From NCBI GenBank assembly GCA_007922225.1, contig ML680053.1, forward strand, positions 19,640,694-19,704,693: 64,000 nt of DNA. The letters are read 5' to 3'. A model generated the notes under the pieces. The model saw only the letters and a list, made by a program, of their open reading frames with translations. It was not told where the DNA came from and did no database searches. Position 1 is the stretch's first letter, and each line of letters opens with the position of its first letter. Source of the stretch: Emydura subglobosa (Eukaryota > Chordata > Testudines > Chelidae). Shown here piece by piece: positions 54,901 to 64,000 of this stretch. Position numbers and translations under genes: made by a program.

Positions 54901-56939
54901 TTACTGTTTAACTCCAGATTTCCCCTGTTATATCCATAATATAATGGTCAAAGTGTCCTGAAGGCTCAAGCAATGAGATTTCAGATTGAAAATCTGAATA
55001 TTATTTGTGAGAACGTCACTGCGTTCTTACCCAATAATATCTTTAAGGGATGTTTCTTACCATCCATAAATTACATTGACTTTTAAGACTAAAACATTCT
55101 ATCTGCAGATGCTGGACATAATATAAAATATTATTCACTTTAGGGATCTCATCTTTTGGATAATGTCTTTTACTGATAGAGAAATAAATAAAATTAAACA
55201 GACTATTTGTTCTCACTCTGGTATAATTCCTGCCCTGTGTGTGTGACAGCTGAATATTATTTTTCATTCACAAACTTAGTCCATCTCTAAAGTTTGACTG
55301 CAAAGTTGAACATATATATTTAAAAGGCTACTGTTATCCCCCTTTCTAGACTTTAAATTCCACTGTTCAGGTGAGGGCTGTTATGATCCTGTGCAGCAAG
55401 GGCTAAAGTATTTTAAAAGCTGGATTGTCACAGACATCTTAAATATTCCTATTATGATAAGCAAAGGATAAAGAGCACCCCTATAAAGTGTGTGTATCTT
55501 GTATATGGTTTATAGGTAGCCGATATCGTACGCGTGGTATGCTGTACTGTACTGATTTCACCAACTCTCTTCTCTACCCTCAGCAACTTCAAATCAAAAT
55601 CCTGTACTTAACTAAAACTAGCACATTAACATCCTGTGCATGGGGGACTTTCTATTCTGAAACAGTCCACGAACTTGTATCATCAAAACTCAGCCTCCTG
55701 AGGTTTTGCTTTAACAAACAAATGAACAATAAGGCAATCTAAAATCCAATACTGTATTTCTTTCCTACCTTGGAGTTGCTCAGTCAGTCACCCCTATGCC
55801 TTTTGTTCTCACTTGCATTTTTTTATTCTCTCCATCTGTTGGGCCCTCTTTCCAGGCTTCATATTGTTGGCAAAGCTCTATTCAGGGCAGACAATTAATT
55901 CTTTTTGGCCCTAATTCACTGTGGAATTGTCCACCATATCACACAATCTAACCTGGGATAATTTAAACATATAGGCTTAATTTTTGAGCAACAAGCTTAC
56001 CCGTGTCTTCCAAACTTGGAAATGTATCCGTTTTGTGTGTGCAAAAAACATGCATCTGTCCTTGCATAACAGAAACTATGCATGCACACAGAGTAGCATT
56101 TGCTCATGTAATTACCTTGCTCTGCATTAATAACTGAAGTGAATGTTCCTGGTCACTAATGCTGTGTAATAGCACCAAACAAATTGCACCAACTATTTTG
56201 TATCTGCAAGAAGGTACTTAAATATATGTCAGAAAAAAGGAGTTGGAGAAACAAAAGTAATCTGTTGATTGTGGCTAGATAGATGAAGAGCTCTGATTCA
56301 CCCTCTTTTCCTGTTCTTGTCTTCCCTTAATCCCCTTACTCTCCCTAACTCCCCCATTCCTGTCATTTCTCACTCTCCATCTACCCAAAACTGAAAAAAT
56401 TAAAAAACAAAAAAACAGGTCATTAACAAAGTTGCACCTCTCCCCATCCCCAGCCTTGATCTGTTTTTCTTAGAGTGTAAATTCTTTAGGGGCAGGATTG
56501 TCTATGGCCGTGGACCTGCCAATATCTGCCTGTAGAAACAATCTTGCAAGGGTAGCCGTATATAATCACTGAAGTAATTATTTGCACCACGTAAGTTGCA
56601 GTTCCAATTTTATTTATGATGTTTCAGGGAAATCAAATATTTGAGAAGTGCTGCATGTGTGTGTGGGGAGGGGGATTAATTAACCTTTTAACTGGAAAAA
56701 CTTTGCAAAATATTTCCATGTTCAGAAACATTCAGCATAATTCATCCAACTCTATAAACAGACTATTTAGCAAAATAATAATAATAAAAAATAATTTGTA
56801 TTTATTTTCTTTGAAAAATATAGTAAATAAATAATCCGAAGACGGTATTTCAACTAGTTTCACCTTAATCATTGCTGAACTGAATACACGAAATAACCTG
56901 AAGTGGAGGCACTTGTTTCCCCCTCTCCCCTCCGCCCCA
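54901..56939. other. unassigned intronic sequence
   Basis: AT-rich. A SINE-tail phrase occurs at 56476-56502 (GTGTAAATTCTTTAGGGGCA). No exon is recognised. Confidence 0.45.
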
Positions 56940-57165
56940 TTGAGTAATGCTCTTGGTCTTCCTCTTCCCTGTAATGTATTTGTACAATGTTTTCTTGTTA
57001 CCCTTTATGTCTCTAGCTAGTTTAATCTCATTTTGTGCCTTGGTCTTTCTAATTTTGTCCCTACATACTTGTATTTGTTTATATTCTTCCTTTGTAATTT
57101 GACCTATTTTCCACTTTTGGTAGGACTCTTTTTTTGAGTTTCAAGTCATTGAAGATATCTTGGAC
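56940..57165 (-). mobile_element. antisense LINE (CR1/L2-type) segment, left part
   Basis: In antisense it reads as the linker between endonuclease and RT: TTTTCTTGTTACCCTTTATG, TCTAGCTAGTTTAATCTCA and ATTCTTCCTTTGTAATTTGA. It stops at about 57165, where Harbinger sequence begins. The endonuclease part of the same type of element resumes at 62114. Confidence 0.55.
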
Positions 57166-57426
57166 CACGTCAACAAGAGGTATAGAGCTTTTTGCACCAA
57201 ACTTTTAGCGACAAAGGGTCAGTGCAGACACCGTGCTTGGTTATGTCATGGTAGATGGCCTTCAGGAAGTGTCCCACAATGCCCGTGCTGATCACTCTGG
57301 CATCAGTTTGAACTCCACTGCCCTGCAGCCATTCACCCCTTCCCATTTAGAATCCCGGGAATTTTTTAAATTCCACTTCATGTTTGGTCGGCGTGGAGAG
57401 CTTACATCTCATCTTCCCAGCTGATC

Positions 57427-57815
57427 ATGGTGGCTCCATGCACTAAACACTCTTCCACTTAGAGCACACTTGAGCTTCTGGATCTGATTAGCATTTGGGG
57501 AGAGGAGGCTGTGCAGTCCCAGCTCCGCTCCATCCAAAGGAACTTCGATATGTACGGTCAGATTTCTCATTTAATTGCGGAAAAGGGCTATGAACAGAAC
57601 ACTGTACAGTGCCGTGCAAAAATCAAAGAGCTGCGGTAGGGTACCCAAATGCTAGGGAGTCAAACCATCGCTCTGGTGCAGAGCTCTGCCTCTTTAACAA
57701 GGAGCTGGAAGCCATCCTAAGCGGTGATGCTACCTTCACCACCAAGAGACCTGTGGACACTTCCATGGGCCCGGAGGCAGCTGACACTGACCAGACTGAA
57801 CCCTGATAAAGAAGG
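57427..57815 (+). pseudogene. Harbinger MYB/SANT-like DNA-binding gene remnant
   Basis: In Harbinger elements a MYB/SANT-like partner helps the transposase reach the nucleus and bind transposon ends. Here the frame reads ELLDLISIWGEEAVQSQL, then NFDMYGQISHLIAEKGYEQ and NTVQCRAKIKELR, the trihelix-type fold with its conserved Trp and the CRxKIKELR helix. A TAG follows directly (57637-57639). Further conserved sequence (LCLFNKELEAILSGDATFTT) continues beyond it in the same order. The stop and the missing N-terminal extension make it non-functional. Confidence 0.7.
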
Positions 57816-58641
57816 TGTGGACGAGGAACTCGAGTTGAAGGACAATGCGGAACAGGGGACTGAGTCGTTTCCTGACCCAGCCAGGGCCTCTTCTCAACCC
57901 TGGAAGCTTCAAGCCAGTCCCAGATCTCTAGCTCTGTCATGCAAGATGCAGGAGAGGGGAGCTCGGATAAGTGATTTTTTTGAGCTGATGCTGCTCGGTT
58001 ACATGAGGTACAGCTGTCTTTTGCTTTCTTGCATTACACAGCTGGTTGAAGGGATAGAAATGCACAAGTGTAGCTGTGTTTTGAATGTGCTTCCCATTCC
58101 CCTGTGCAGCTAGCCAGTGTGGTGGAAAAGTGCGTTAGTGCACACTGTGATTTCACTGGAATCCTCCAGAGAGATATCTAGGAAACTTTCCTGAAGGTAC
58201 TCGCCAATCATCTGCTAAAGATTCCTCAGCAGAGCTGCTTTATTTCTTCCCCCGTAGTAGGAAACTTTCCTGCACCAATCGACAATCACTTGTGCAGGGA
58301 CCAAAGCGGCACACCGACGAGTAGCATAGAGATCCCGTTTGAAGCTGCTGGCATGGAGGATTGGCACTCTAGCATCCATGCTTACTCTCAAGAGTGAGAT
58401 ATCGGCTTCTATGGCCCCCACCTGTGGAAAATGGTGGCACAATTTGAAATTTTGTCCCTATCTACCTGAATCAATACCCCCAAACAATCACACACAACCT
58501 TTTCCTCAACTTGAGTGACCCCTCACTCCCGGACACAACTCACCATGACCTGACTGATAGTCAAGCTGTGCACTTGTCAGGAGACAGTGCGAAAGAGATA
58601 TATTTTACAGTAATAAGTCAATGCTGTTATTGCACTCACAA

Positions 58642-60305
58642 TCATAGAATCATAGAAGATTAGGGTTGGAAGAGACCTCAGGAGGTCATCTAGTTCAATC
58701 TCCTGCTCAAAGCAGGATTTACTCCAACTAAATCATCCCAGCCAGGGCTTTGTCAGACCAGGCCTTAAAAACCTTTTAAGCATGGAGATTCCACCTCCTC
58801 CCTAGGTAACCCATTCCAGTGCGTCACCACCTTCCTAGTGAAAAAGTTTTTCCCAATATCCAACCTTGACCTCCTCCACTGCATTTTGAGACCATTGCTC
58901 CTTGTTCTGTCATCTGCCACCATTGAGAACAGCCTACCTCCATCCTCTTTGGAACCCCCCCTTCAGGTAGTTGAAGGCTGCTATTAAATCCCCCCTCACT
59001 CTTCTCTTCTGCAGACCAAATAAGCCCAATTCTCTCAGCGTTTCCTCATAAGATGTGCCCCAGCTCCTTTATCATTTTCATTACCCTCCGCTGTACTCTC
59101 TCCAATTTGTCCACATCCTTTCTGTAGTGGGAGGCCCAAAACTGGGCACAGTACTCCAGGTGTGCCCTCACTAGTGCTGAATAGAGGGGAATAATCACTT
59201 CCCTTAATCTGCTGGCAGTGCTCCTACTAAAGCAGCCCAATATGCTGTTAGCCTTCTTAGCAATAAGGGCACAATGTTGACTCATATCCAGCTTCTTGTC
59301 CACTGTAACCCCCAGGTCCTTTTCTGCAGAACTGCTGCCTAGCCAGTCAGTCCCCAGCCTGTAGCAGTGTAAGGAATTCTTCCATCCCAAGTGCAGCACT
59401 CTGCACTTGTCCTCGTTGAACCTCATCAGATTTTTTTTTTTTGGTCCAATCCTCCAATTTGTTTAGGTTACTCTGAATCCTATCCTTACCCTCCAGCGTA
59501 TCTACCACTCCCCCCAGGTTAGTGTAATCTGCAAACTTGCTGAGGGTGCAATCCATCCCATCCTCCATATCATTAATGAAGATGTTGAACAAAACCAGCC
59601 CCAGGACTGGCCCCTGGGGCACTCCGCTTGATACTGGCTGCCAGCTAGACATCAAACCATTGTTTACTACCTTTTGAGCCCGCCGATCTATCTAGCTTTC
59701 TATCCACCTTATAGTCCATTCGTCCAACCCATACTTCTTTAACTTGCTGACAAGACCATATCAGAAGCTTTGCTAAAGACAAGGTATCCACCACTTTCCC
59801 CACATTCTCAGATACTATCATCTCATCATAGAATGCAATCAGGTTGGTCAGGCATGACTTGCCCTTGGTGAATCCATGCTGACTGTTCCTGATCACCTTC
59901 CTCCCCTCCAAGTGCTTCAAAATGGATTAGTTGAGGACCTGATCCATGATTTTTTTTCTAAAACTGAGGTGAGACTGTCTGGTCTGTAGATTCCCGGATC
60001 CTCCTCCTTATTTTTTTTGAAGATGTGCACTATATTTGCCTTTTTCCAATCATCCGGAATCTCCCCCGATTGCCACGAGTTTTCGAAGGTACTGGCCAAT
60101 GACTCTGCAATCACATCAGCCAACTGTCTCAGCACCCTCAACTGTATTGCATCCGGCCCCATGGGTTTGTGCATGTCCAGCTTTTCTAAATAGTTTTGAA
60201 CCTGTTCAGTGTTCCTACCAAACTCCCCGCCCATCTCGGTACCCTGTTCATTCCACCCCTTCAGACAGCTTCCAGAACAATAGCTGGACTTACACCCAGC
60301 TCCCA
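58642..60305 (-). mobile_element. antisense CR1 LINE, RT-bearing, nested in Harbinger
   Basis: The plus strand starts with ATCATAGAATCATAGAAGAT, the antisense of the CR1 3' terminal repeat. GGTTGGAAGAGACCTCAGGA and CCAGCCAGGGCTTTGTCAGA follow. The 3' untranslated tail is complete and the 5' part (endonuclease) is missing, the usual product of incomplete reverse transcription. On both sides the sequence returns to Harbinger spacer. Confidence 0.9.
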
Positions 60306-60306
60306 T
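59046..60306 (-). pseudogene. CR1 ORF2 reverse-transcriptase pseudogene
   Basis: ORF2 of CR1 encodes endonuclease plus reverse transcriptase for target-primed insertion. Only the RT part is present, read from 60306 down: HKPMGPDAIQLRVLRQLADV, GEIPDDWKKANIVHIFKK, SGVPQGPVLGLVLFNIFIND, the catalytic FADYT (family FADDT, so one Asp is lost), DLGVTVDKKLDMSQHCALIA and the C-terminal VRAHLEYCAQFWASHYRKD and [15 protein letters not shown]. Adjacent segments are in different frames (breaks near 59920, 59650 and 59420). It is inactive but better preserved than the other LINE copies here. Confidence 0.88.
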
Positions 60307-60589
60307 AGCTCATACTGTCCCTCACAGCTTTCTCCCTTCTAGCTCAGCTTTTTCTGTGTGTTGCGAATAATAATTATTTAATAAAGACATATTCTGTTAT
60401 TAAATAAAGACATTATTTGTCTCTTGCACACAGTGGCTGCAGCTCAGATTGATACACAGTGAAAGCTGGCTAGCAGTCATAACATGGCATAGTGCTGATT
60501 ACAAAGACATCTTATTGTTGCTTATTATCAAAATGGCTTCTCATGCCCCCCCGATTCAAATGGCCCCCCATTAAGCTCTCTCCAATAGC

Positions 60590-61620
60590 CCTGACATCTG
60601 GTTGTTCATAGTCAGCTACAAGGCAATTCTCCTCTGTGCTCTACCCAGGGGGAAACTTTTCGCCCTTAGCTTCACAAATATTATAGTGCACACAGCAGGC
60701 AACTATAACCATGTGACTATTGTCCTCATTTAGGTCTAACCAGCCATAAAGGCATCACCAGCGAGCTTTTAATCTGCTGAACACACATTCAAGGGTGATT
60801 CGGCATCTACTCAACCGTTATTGAAGTGCTCCTTGCTGCTATCCAGGTTGCACTTATAAGGCTTCATGAGCATGGCAGTAAGAGGTAGGCTGAGTCTCCC
60901 AGGATCACTGTGAGCATTTCAACATTCCACACTGGAATATTTTGATCAGGAAAGAAAGTCCCTGCTTGGAGCTCTCTGTACAGGCCAGGGTTCCTGAAGA
61001 TGCATGTGTCATGCATCTTCCCTGACGAACCCACGTGATTTCAGTGAAACACACATGGTGATCCATAAGCACCTGCACTACCTTAGAGAAGTACCCCTTT
61101 CTTTTGATATACTCCATCGCAAGATGCTCCAGGGCCAAAATTGGGATATGCATGCCATCATTCGCCCACCACAGTTATGGAATCCCATCGTTACAAAACC
61201 ATCCAGTTTTTCATGCACATTTCCAAGACTCTGTCTTTCGTAACAGAATGTGATTTATGGCCGTGCGCACTTCCGATAACACAGGGCCAATGGTGGACTT
61301 CCCAACTCTAACCTGATTAGCGACCGACTGGTAGCAGTCTGGAGTTGCCAGCTTCCACAAGCTGATCACCACACACTTCTCCATCGAGAGGACAGTTCTC
61401 ATTCTGGTGTCCTTGTGTCGCAGAGCAGGAGCGAGCTCTGCACAGAGTTCCATGAAACGTGGCTTTGCGCATTCGAAAGTTATGCAGCCAGTGCTCGTCA
61501 TCCCAGACCTGCATCACAATGCCATCCCACCACTCAGTGCTTGTTTCATGTGCCAAAAAGCAGTGGTGCACCATGTGCAGATGCTCCATGAATGCAAACA
61601 GTAATCTAGCATTGTTCATT
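60590..61620 (-). pseudogene. Harbinger transposase pseudogene, copy 2
   Basis: Read on the minus strand from 61619: STEWWDGIVMQVWDDEHWLH, then FRMRKATFHGTLC, a frame change to LAPALRHKDTRMRTVLSMEK and NQVRVGKSTIGPVLSEV, another to MHIPILALEHLAMEYIKRKG and YFSKVVQVLMDH, and a last conserved block near 60660-60760 (LNEDNSHMVIVACCVHYNICEAKGE). This is the same HARBI1-like family as 14145-15010 but a distinct lineage. The D-D-E triad cannot be read in one frame. Several frameshifts make it non-functional. Confidence 0.75.
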
Positions 61621-62113
61621 TACATGGCGCACAGCAGGTCAGGTGCCTCGGATTCCTGTTCCAATTGGGAGCTCGTGATATACTGCATGACCAGCCGAGA
61701 TGTGTTCAGAACACTGACAGGAACAGTGGAGAGCAGTGCAGGATCCATCCTTTCATATAGAGATGGCGGGCACACAGGAAACTGGGGCTGTTTAAATGTC
61801 ACAAAACGCAGTCGGAAACCCATGGAATGACAGGACAGAAGTCACTGCATCATGGTACATTGAGCTCTCACCCATGATGCGCTGTGATCCTCTCCACCTT
61901 CCCACAACTCCTAGTTACATAAAGTTTCAAGTTGCACATTGGGATAGCTGCCCACAGTGCACTGCTCTAACTGTTGATGTGAGAGCACAACTGTGAACGT
62001 GCTGCAGAGACACAGTGAGTGCTGCATGGATACATGCATGCTGTTGTGCTTACAGTGTTTTCTGATCATCACTGTAACTTGTGTGGACAACACTTTCTAG
62101 TGTAGACAAGGCC

Positions 62114-62705
62114 TCAGACTTGCTTTTCATCTTATCTACCAATTCCCTGAGTTTGTTAAAGTCTGCCTTCTTGAAATCCATTATTTTTATTGTGCTGTTT
62201 TTCTTTCTACCATTTCTTAAAATCATGAACTCTACCATTTTATGGTCACTTTCACCCAAGCAGCCTTCCACTTTCAAATTCTCAACTAGTTCCTGCCTAT
62301 TTGACAAAACAAATCTAGAACAGTCTCTCGCCTAGTATCTTTCTCCACCTTCTGAAATAAAAAAATTGTCTCCAATACATTCCAGGAACTTGTTGGATAA
62401 TCTGTGCCATGCCGTTTTATTTTCCCAACAGATGTCTGGGTAGTTGAAGTTTCCTACCATCAAGTCCTGTGCGATGATTATGTTTAAAAAAAGTCTCATC
62501 CATCTCTCCTTCCTGGTTAGGTGGTCTGTAGTAGACTCCTACCATGACATCACCCTTGGTTTTTTACCTCTTTTTTCCTTACCGTATGACTTTCAACAAG
62601 TCTGTCTCTTATTTCCATCTCAACCTCAGTCCAAGCATATACATTTTTAATATATAAGGCAACACCACTTCCTTTTTTTCCCCTGCCTGCCCTGTCTTGT
62701 GCGAG
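62114..62705 (-). mobile_element. antisense LINE (CR1-type) endonuclease segment, right part
   Basis: On the minus strand it encodes the C-terminal end of the LINE endonuclease: [19 protein letters not shown], with the SDH active-site motif, then [20 protein letters not shown]. Further 5', the antisense of GTAGTAGACTCCTACCATGA matches the family segment with G-Y-Y-R-P-P. It is probably the continuation of 56940-57165, split by the Harbinger insertion. Confidence 0.7.
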
Positions 62706-62711
62706 TTCATG

Positions 62712-64000
62712 TCAAATACTAATCTTTAAGCACAAATCATAGGACAATGGAACAGCATTTGCAGCTACGCCATAAACAGTGTAAAACTTTGAAGTCAAGG
62801 CTATGCCTTTGTAGAGCACAGAGCATATAGCATCACCCACTGTCTGCCAAGCATGCAAATTCCAAGCTTTTATAACCAGCATAGTCAGACAAATGTCCAG
62901 CTTATGTACTAACCCAGAGGAAAGAGCATTAACTTCAGTACCCATATTCACCATGCCCTTCAGCAGCTTACCATTAATTTCTATGATCTGGGATAGCAGT
63001 TGCAGCACTTTGCCATGTAAGAATATTTTACTAAAAGAAACAGCAGGGTCCCTGATAAAAGTGGTTTCATGCGGCTGCATATTCATAGTATGCACTTGAG
63101 GCCTCTTCTCTTTGTGAACCAGTGTACCACAGCATATTAACTTAGTGTCCTTCCTTCCCACACACCTGGCACATAGCAGTTCTAGCCAGGCAGGCAGGGA
63201 AATTGGCCAAGTGACCCCTACTACCACAGTGGAAGCAGTGAGGAGCTGGGAACTTTCAGTACCGAGACTGTTGAGCAGGAGTAGGTTGCATTGCATGACT
63301 CTGGAGGACAGGAAGAAGAGCTGACAGTTTAAGTGTAGGCACAAAGGTAACAGTAGTTGGAGACGTTGAACCCCTTTTGGCCCAAGCCCTCTCAAAGTCT
63401 CTCTCTTAGCAACTGCAGCATCGAAAGGTAGTATTCTAGCATCATAGCCAGTAACCGCTCACCCAGGCTGTCATTGGCTACCCCAGTCACAAAAATATCC
63501 CCCGCACATGATCATTGTAACATTCCCAGATTCATAGTCCTGGCCCAACTGCTGCAGATGTCATGCAAACTCATGTGTGGTTTCGCTGGGCTGCTAGCAA
63601 GCTTTAAAAAACATTAGGCTCCTCAGTGCCAAAATACTGGTTGACGTGCAGTGCGACTACATCAGAGGAGGATTTGGTCTCTGAGAGTCCATTGTAAGTA
63701 GCAATGCCATCATGGCCTAAGCAGTGCTACAACAGAGGTAACCTAGCAGCACTGGAGAATTGCATGATCTGCACAGAGTTCTGAAAATCCCAACTTAAAG
63801 TATCACCAATCAACAGCCAAAGGATGTGCAGGCAGCACGGGTTGCAGAATAGAAGCACTTGTAGTCATGGTGCTATGCTTTGATGCACCCCAGATCGATA
63901 ATTCCAAACCCACAAAAAATAAAGGAAGACATGCAGCTAGGTTTTCAGTCAAAATGTACTAGCCATGAACCTGTTAGGACAGCAACAGACTAACAGTCCG
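62712..64000 (-). pseudogene. antisense gypsy-type gag-protease relic, cut by window edge
   Basis: On the minus strand a zinc-knuckle pair is readable at about 63125-63240 (CFHCGSRGHLANFPACLART, then CQVCGKEGH). Downstream comes a protease-like segment (EINGKLLKGMVNMGTEVNAL, about 62930-62985), whose active-site triplet is NMG where retropepsins have D-S/T-G. Upstream (63400-63990) the gag capsid region is recognisable only in pieces (ECYNDHVRGIFVTGVANDSL). The longest open part is 62712-63395. Stops and the lost protease Asp show it is dead. The 5' end lies outside the window and no LTR is seen. Confidence 0.65.

Larger units (their letters stand above)
57166..62113. mobile_element. two-gene Harbinger transposon relic (copy 2)
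   Basis: The right terminal repeat CACTTTCTAGTGTAGACAAGGCC ends at 62113. Inside are a MYB-like gene on the plus strand (57427-57815) and a transposase on the minus strand (60590-61620), the two-gene structure known for PIF/Harbinger elements. The central region 58120-58640 contains family-type spacer sequence. A complete reading is interrupted by a CR1 insertion (58642-60305). The left terminal repeat is not recognisable, and the boundary near 57166 is set by the end of the flanking LINE. Confidence 0.7.

Noticed and set aside
1..64000. CRISPR arrays, operons, tRNA or rRNA genes
   Set aside because: No regularly spaced short repeats, no cloverleaf-forming sequence with intact pol III boxes outside decayed SINEs, and no rRNA signatures. 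The window is eukaryotic.

Overview
This window reads as an intron-rich stretch of a vertebrate nuclear genome, most likely a turtle or a related non-avian sauropsid. It is AT-rich, with no operons, rRNA or tRNA genes. Most of the recognisable sequence is transposable elements: CR1-type LINEs, DIRS-type tyrosine-recombinase retrotransposons, PIF/Harbinger DNA transposons with their small non-autonomous relatives, Ty3/gypsy-type fragments and CORE/tRNA-type SINEs. The species call is inferred from this repeat mixture; no species marker is present. The only convincing host coding sequence is one 72-bp exon at 38741-38812 (+). It encodes part of the BAR domain of a GRAF-family RhoGAP, best matching ARHGAP42. 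Most of the window is therefore probably intron of that gene.

Layout: 1-7282 holds intronic sequence, a Harbinger-like non-autonomous element, a CR1 with a second CR1 inserted in the opposite direction, and SINEs. 7283-9235 is an internally deleted DIRS copy (copy 3), and an isolated DIRS gag zinc-motif fragment lies at 10375-10535. 13725-17100 is a Harbinger transposase relic followed by an antisense gypsy pol relic interrupted by a MITE. 17690-22480 carries SINEs and small DNA elements. 22799-29423 is the main feature: an almost full-length DIRS retrotransposon (copy 1) with gag, RT-RNase H and tyrosine-recombinase frames, terminal inverted repeats and the internal complementary region. It carries no obvious frameshift but four in-frame stops. 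29424-41530 holds intron, the ARHGAP42 exon, SINEs, LINE tails, and a 154-bp foldback with a 12-bp target-site duplication and a hammerhead-ribozyme-like core. 41647-46878 is an older DIRS copy (copy 2) with a gag-to-RT internal deletion. 46879-56939 is mostly unassigned intron, with a second copy of the hammerhead-like repeat. 56940-62705 is a three-level nest (LINE containing Harbinger containing CR1), and 62712-64000 is an antisense gypsy gag-protease relic cut by the window edge.

The DIRS copies are the most informative set. All three complete or deleted copies keep a composite internal complementary region next to the right terminus. It pairs with the outer ends of both terminal repeats, as the rolling-circle-like model of DIRS replication requires. 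Each copy is dead for a different reason: stop codons in copy 1, deletion plus active-site changes in copy 2, and large internal loss in copy 3.

Limits: no alignment or database search was run. Element edges are accurate to about 5-20 bp where terminal repeats are visible and less elsewhere. Family names rest on recognition of protein motifs and terminal sequences.
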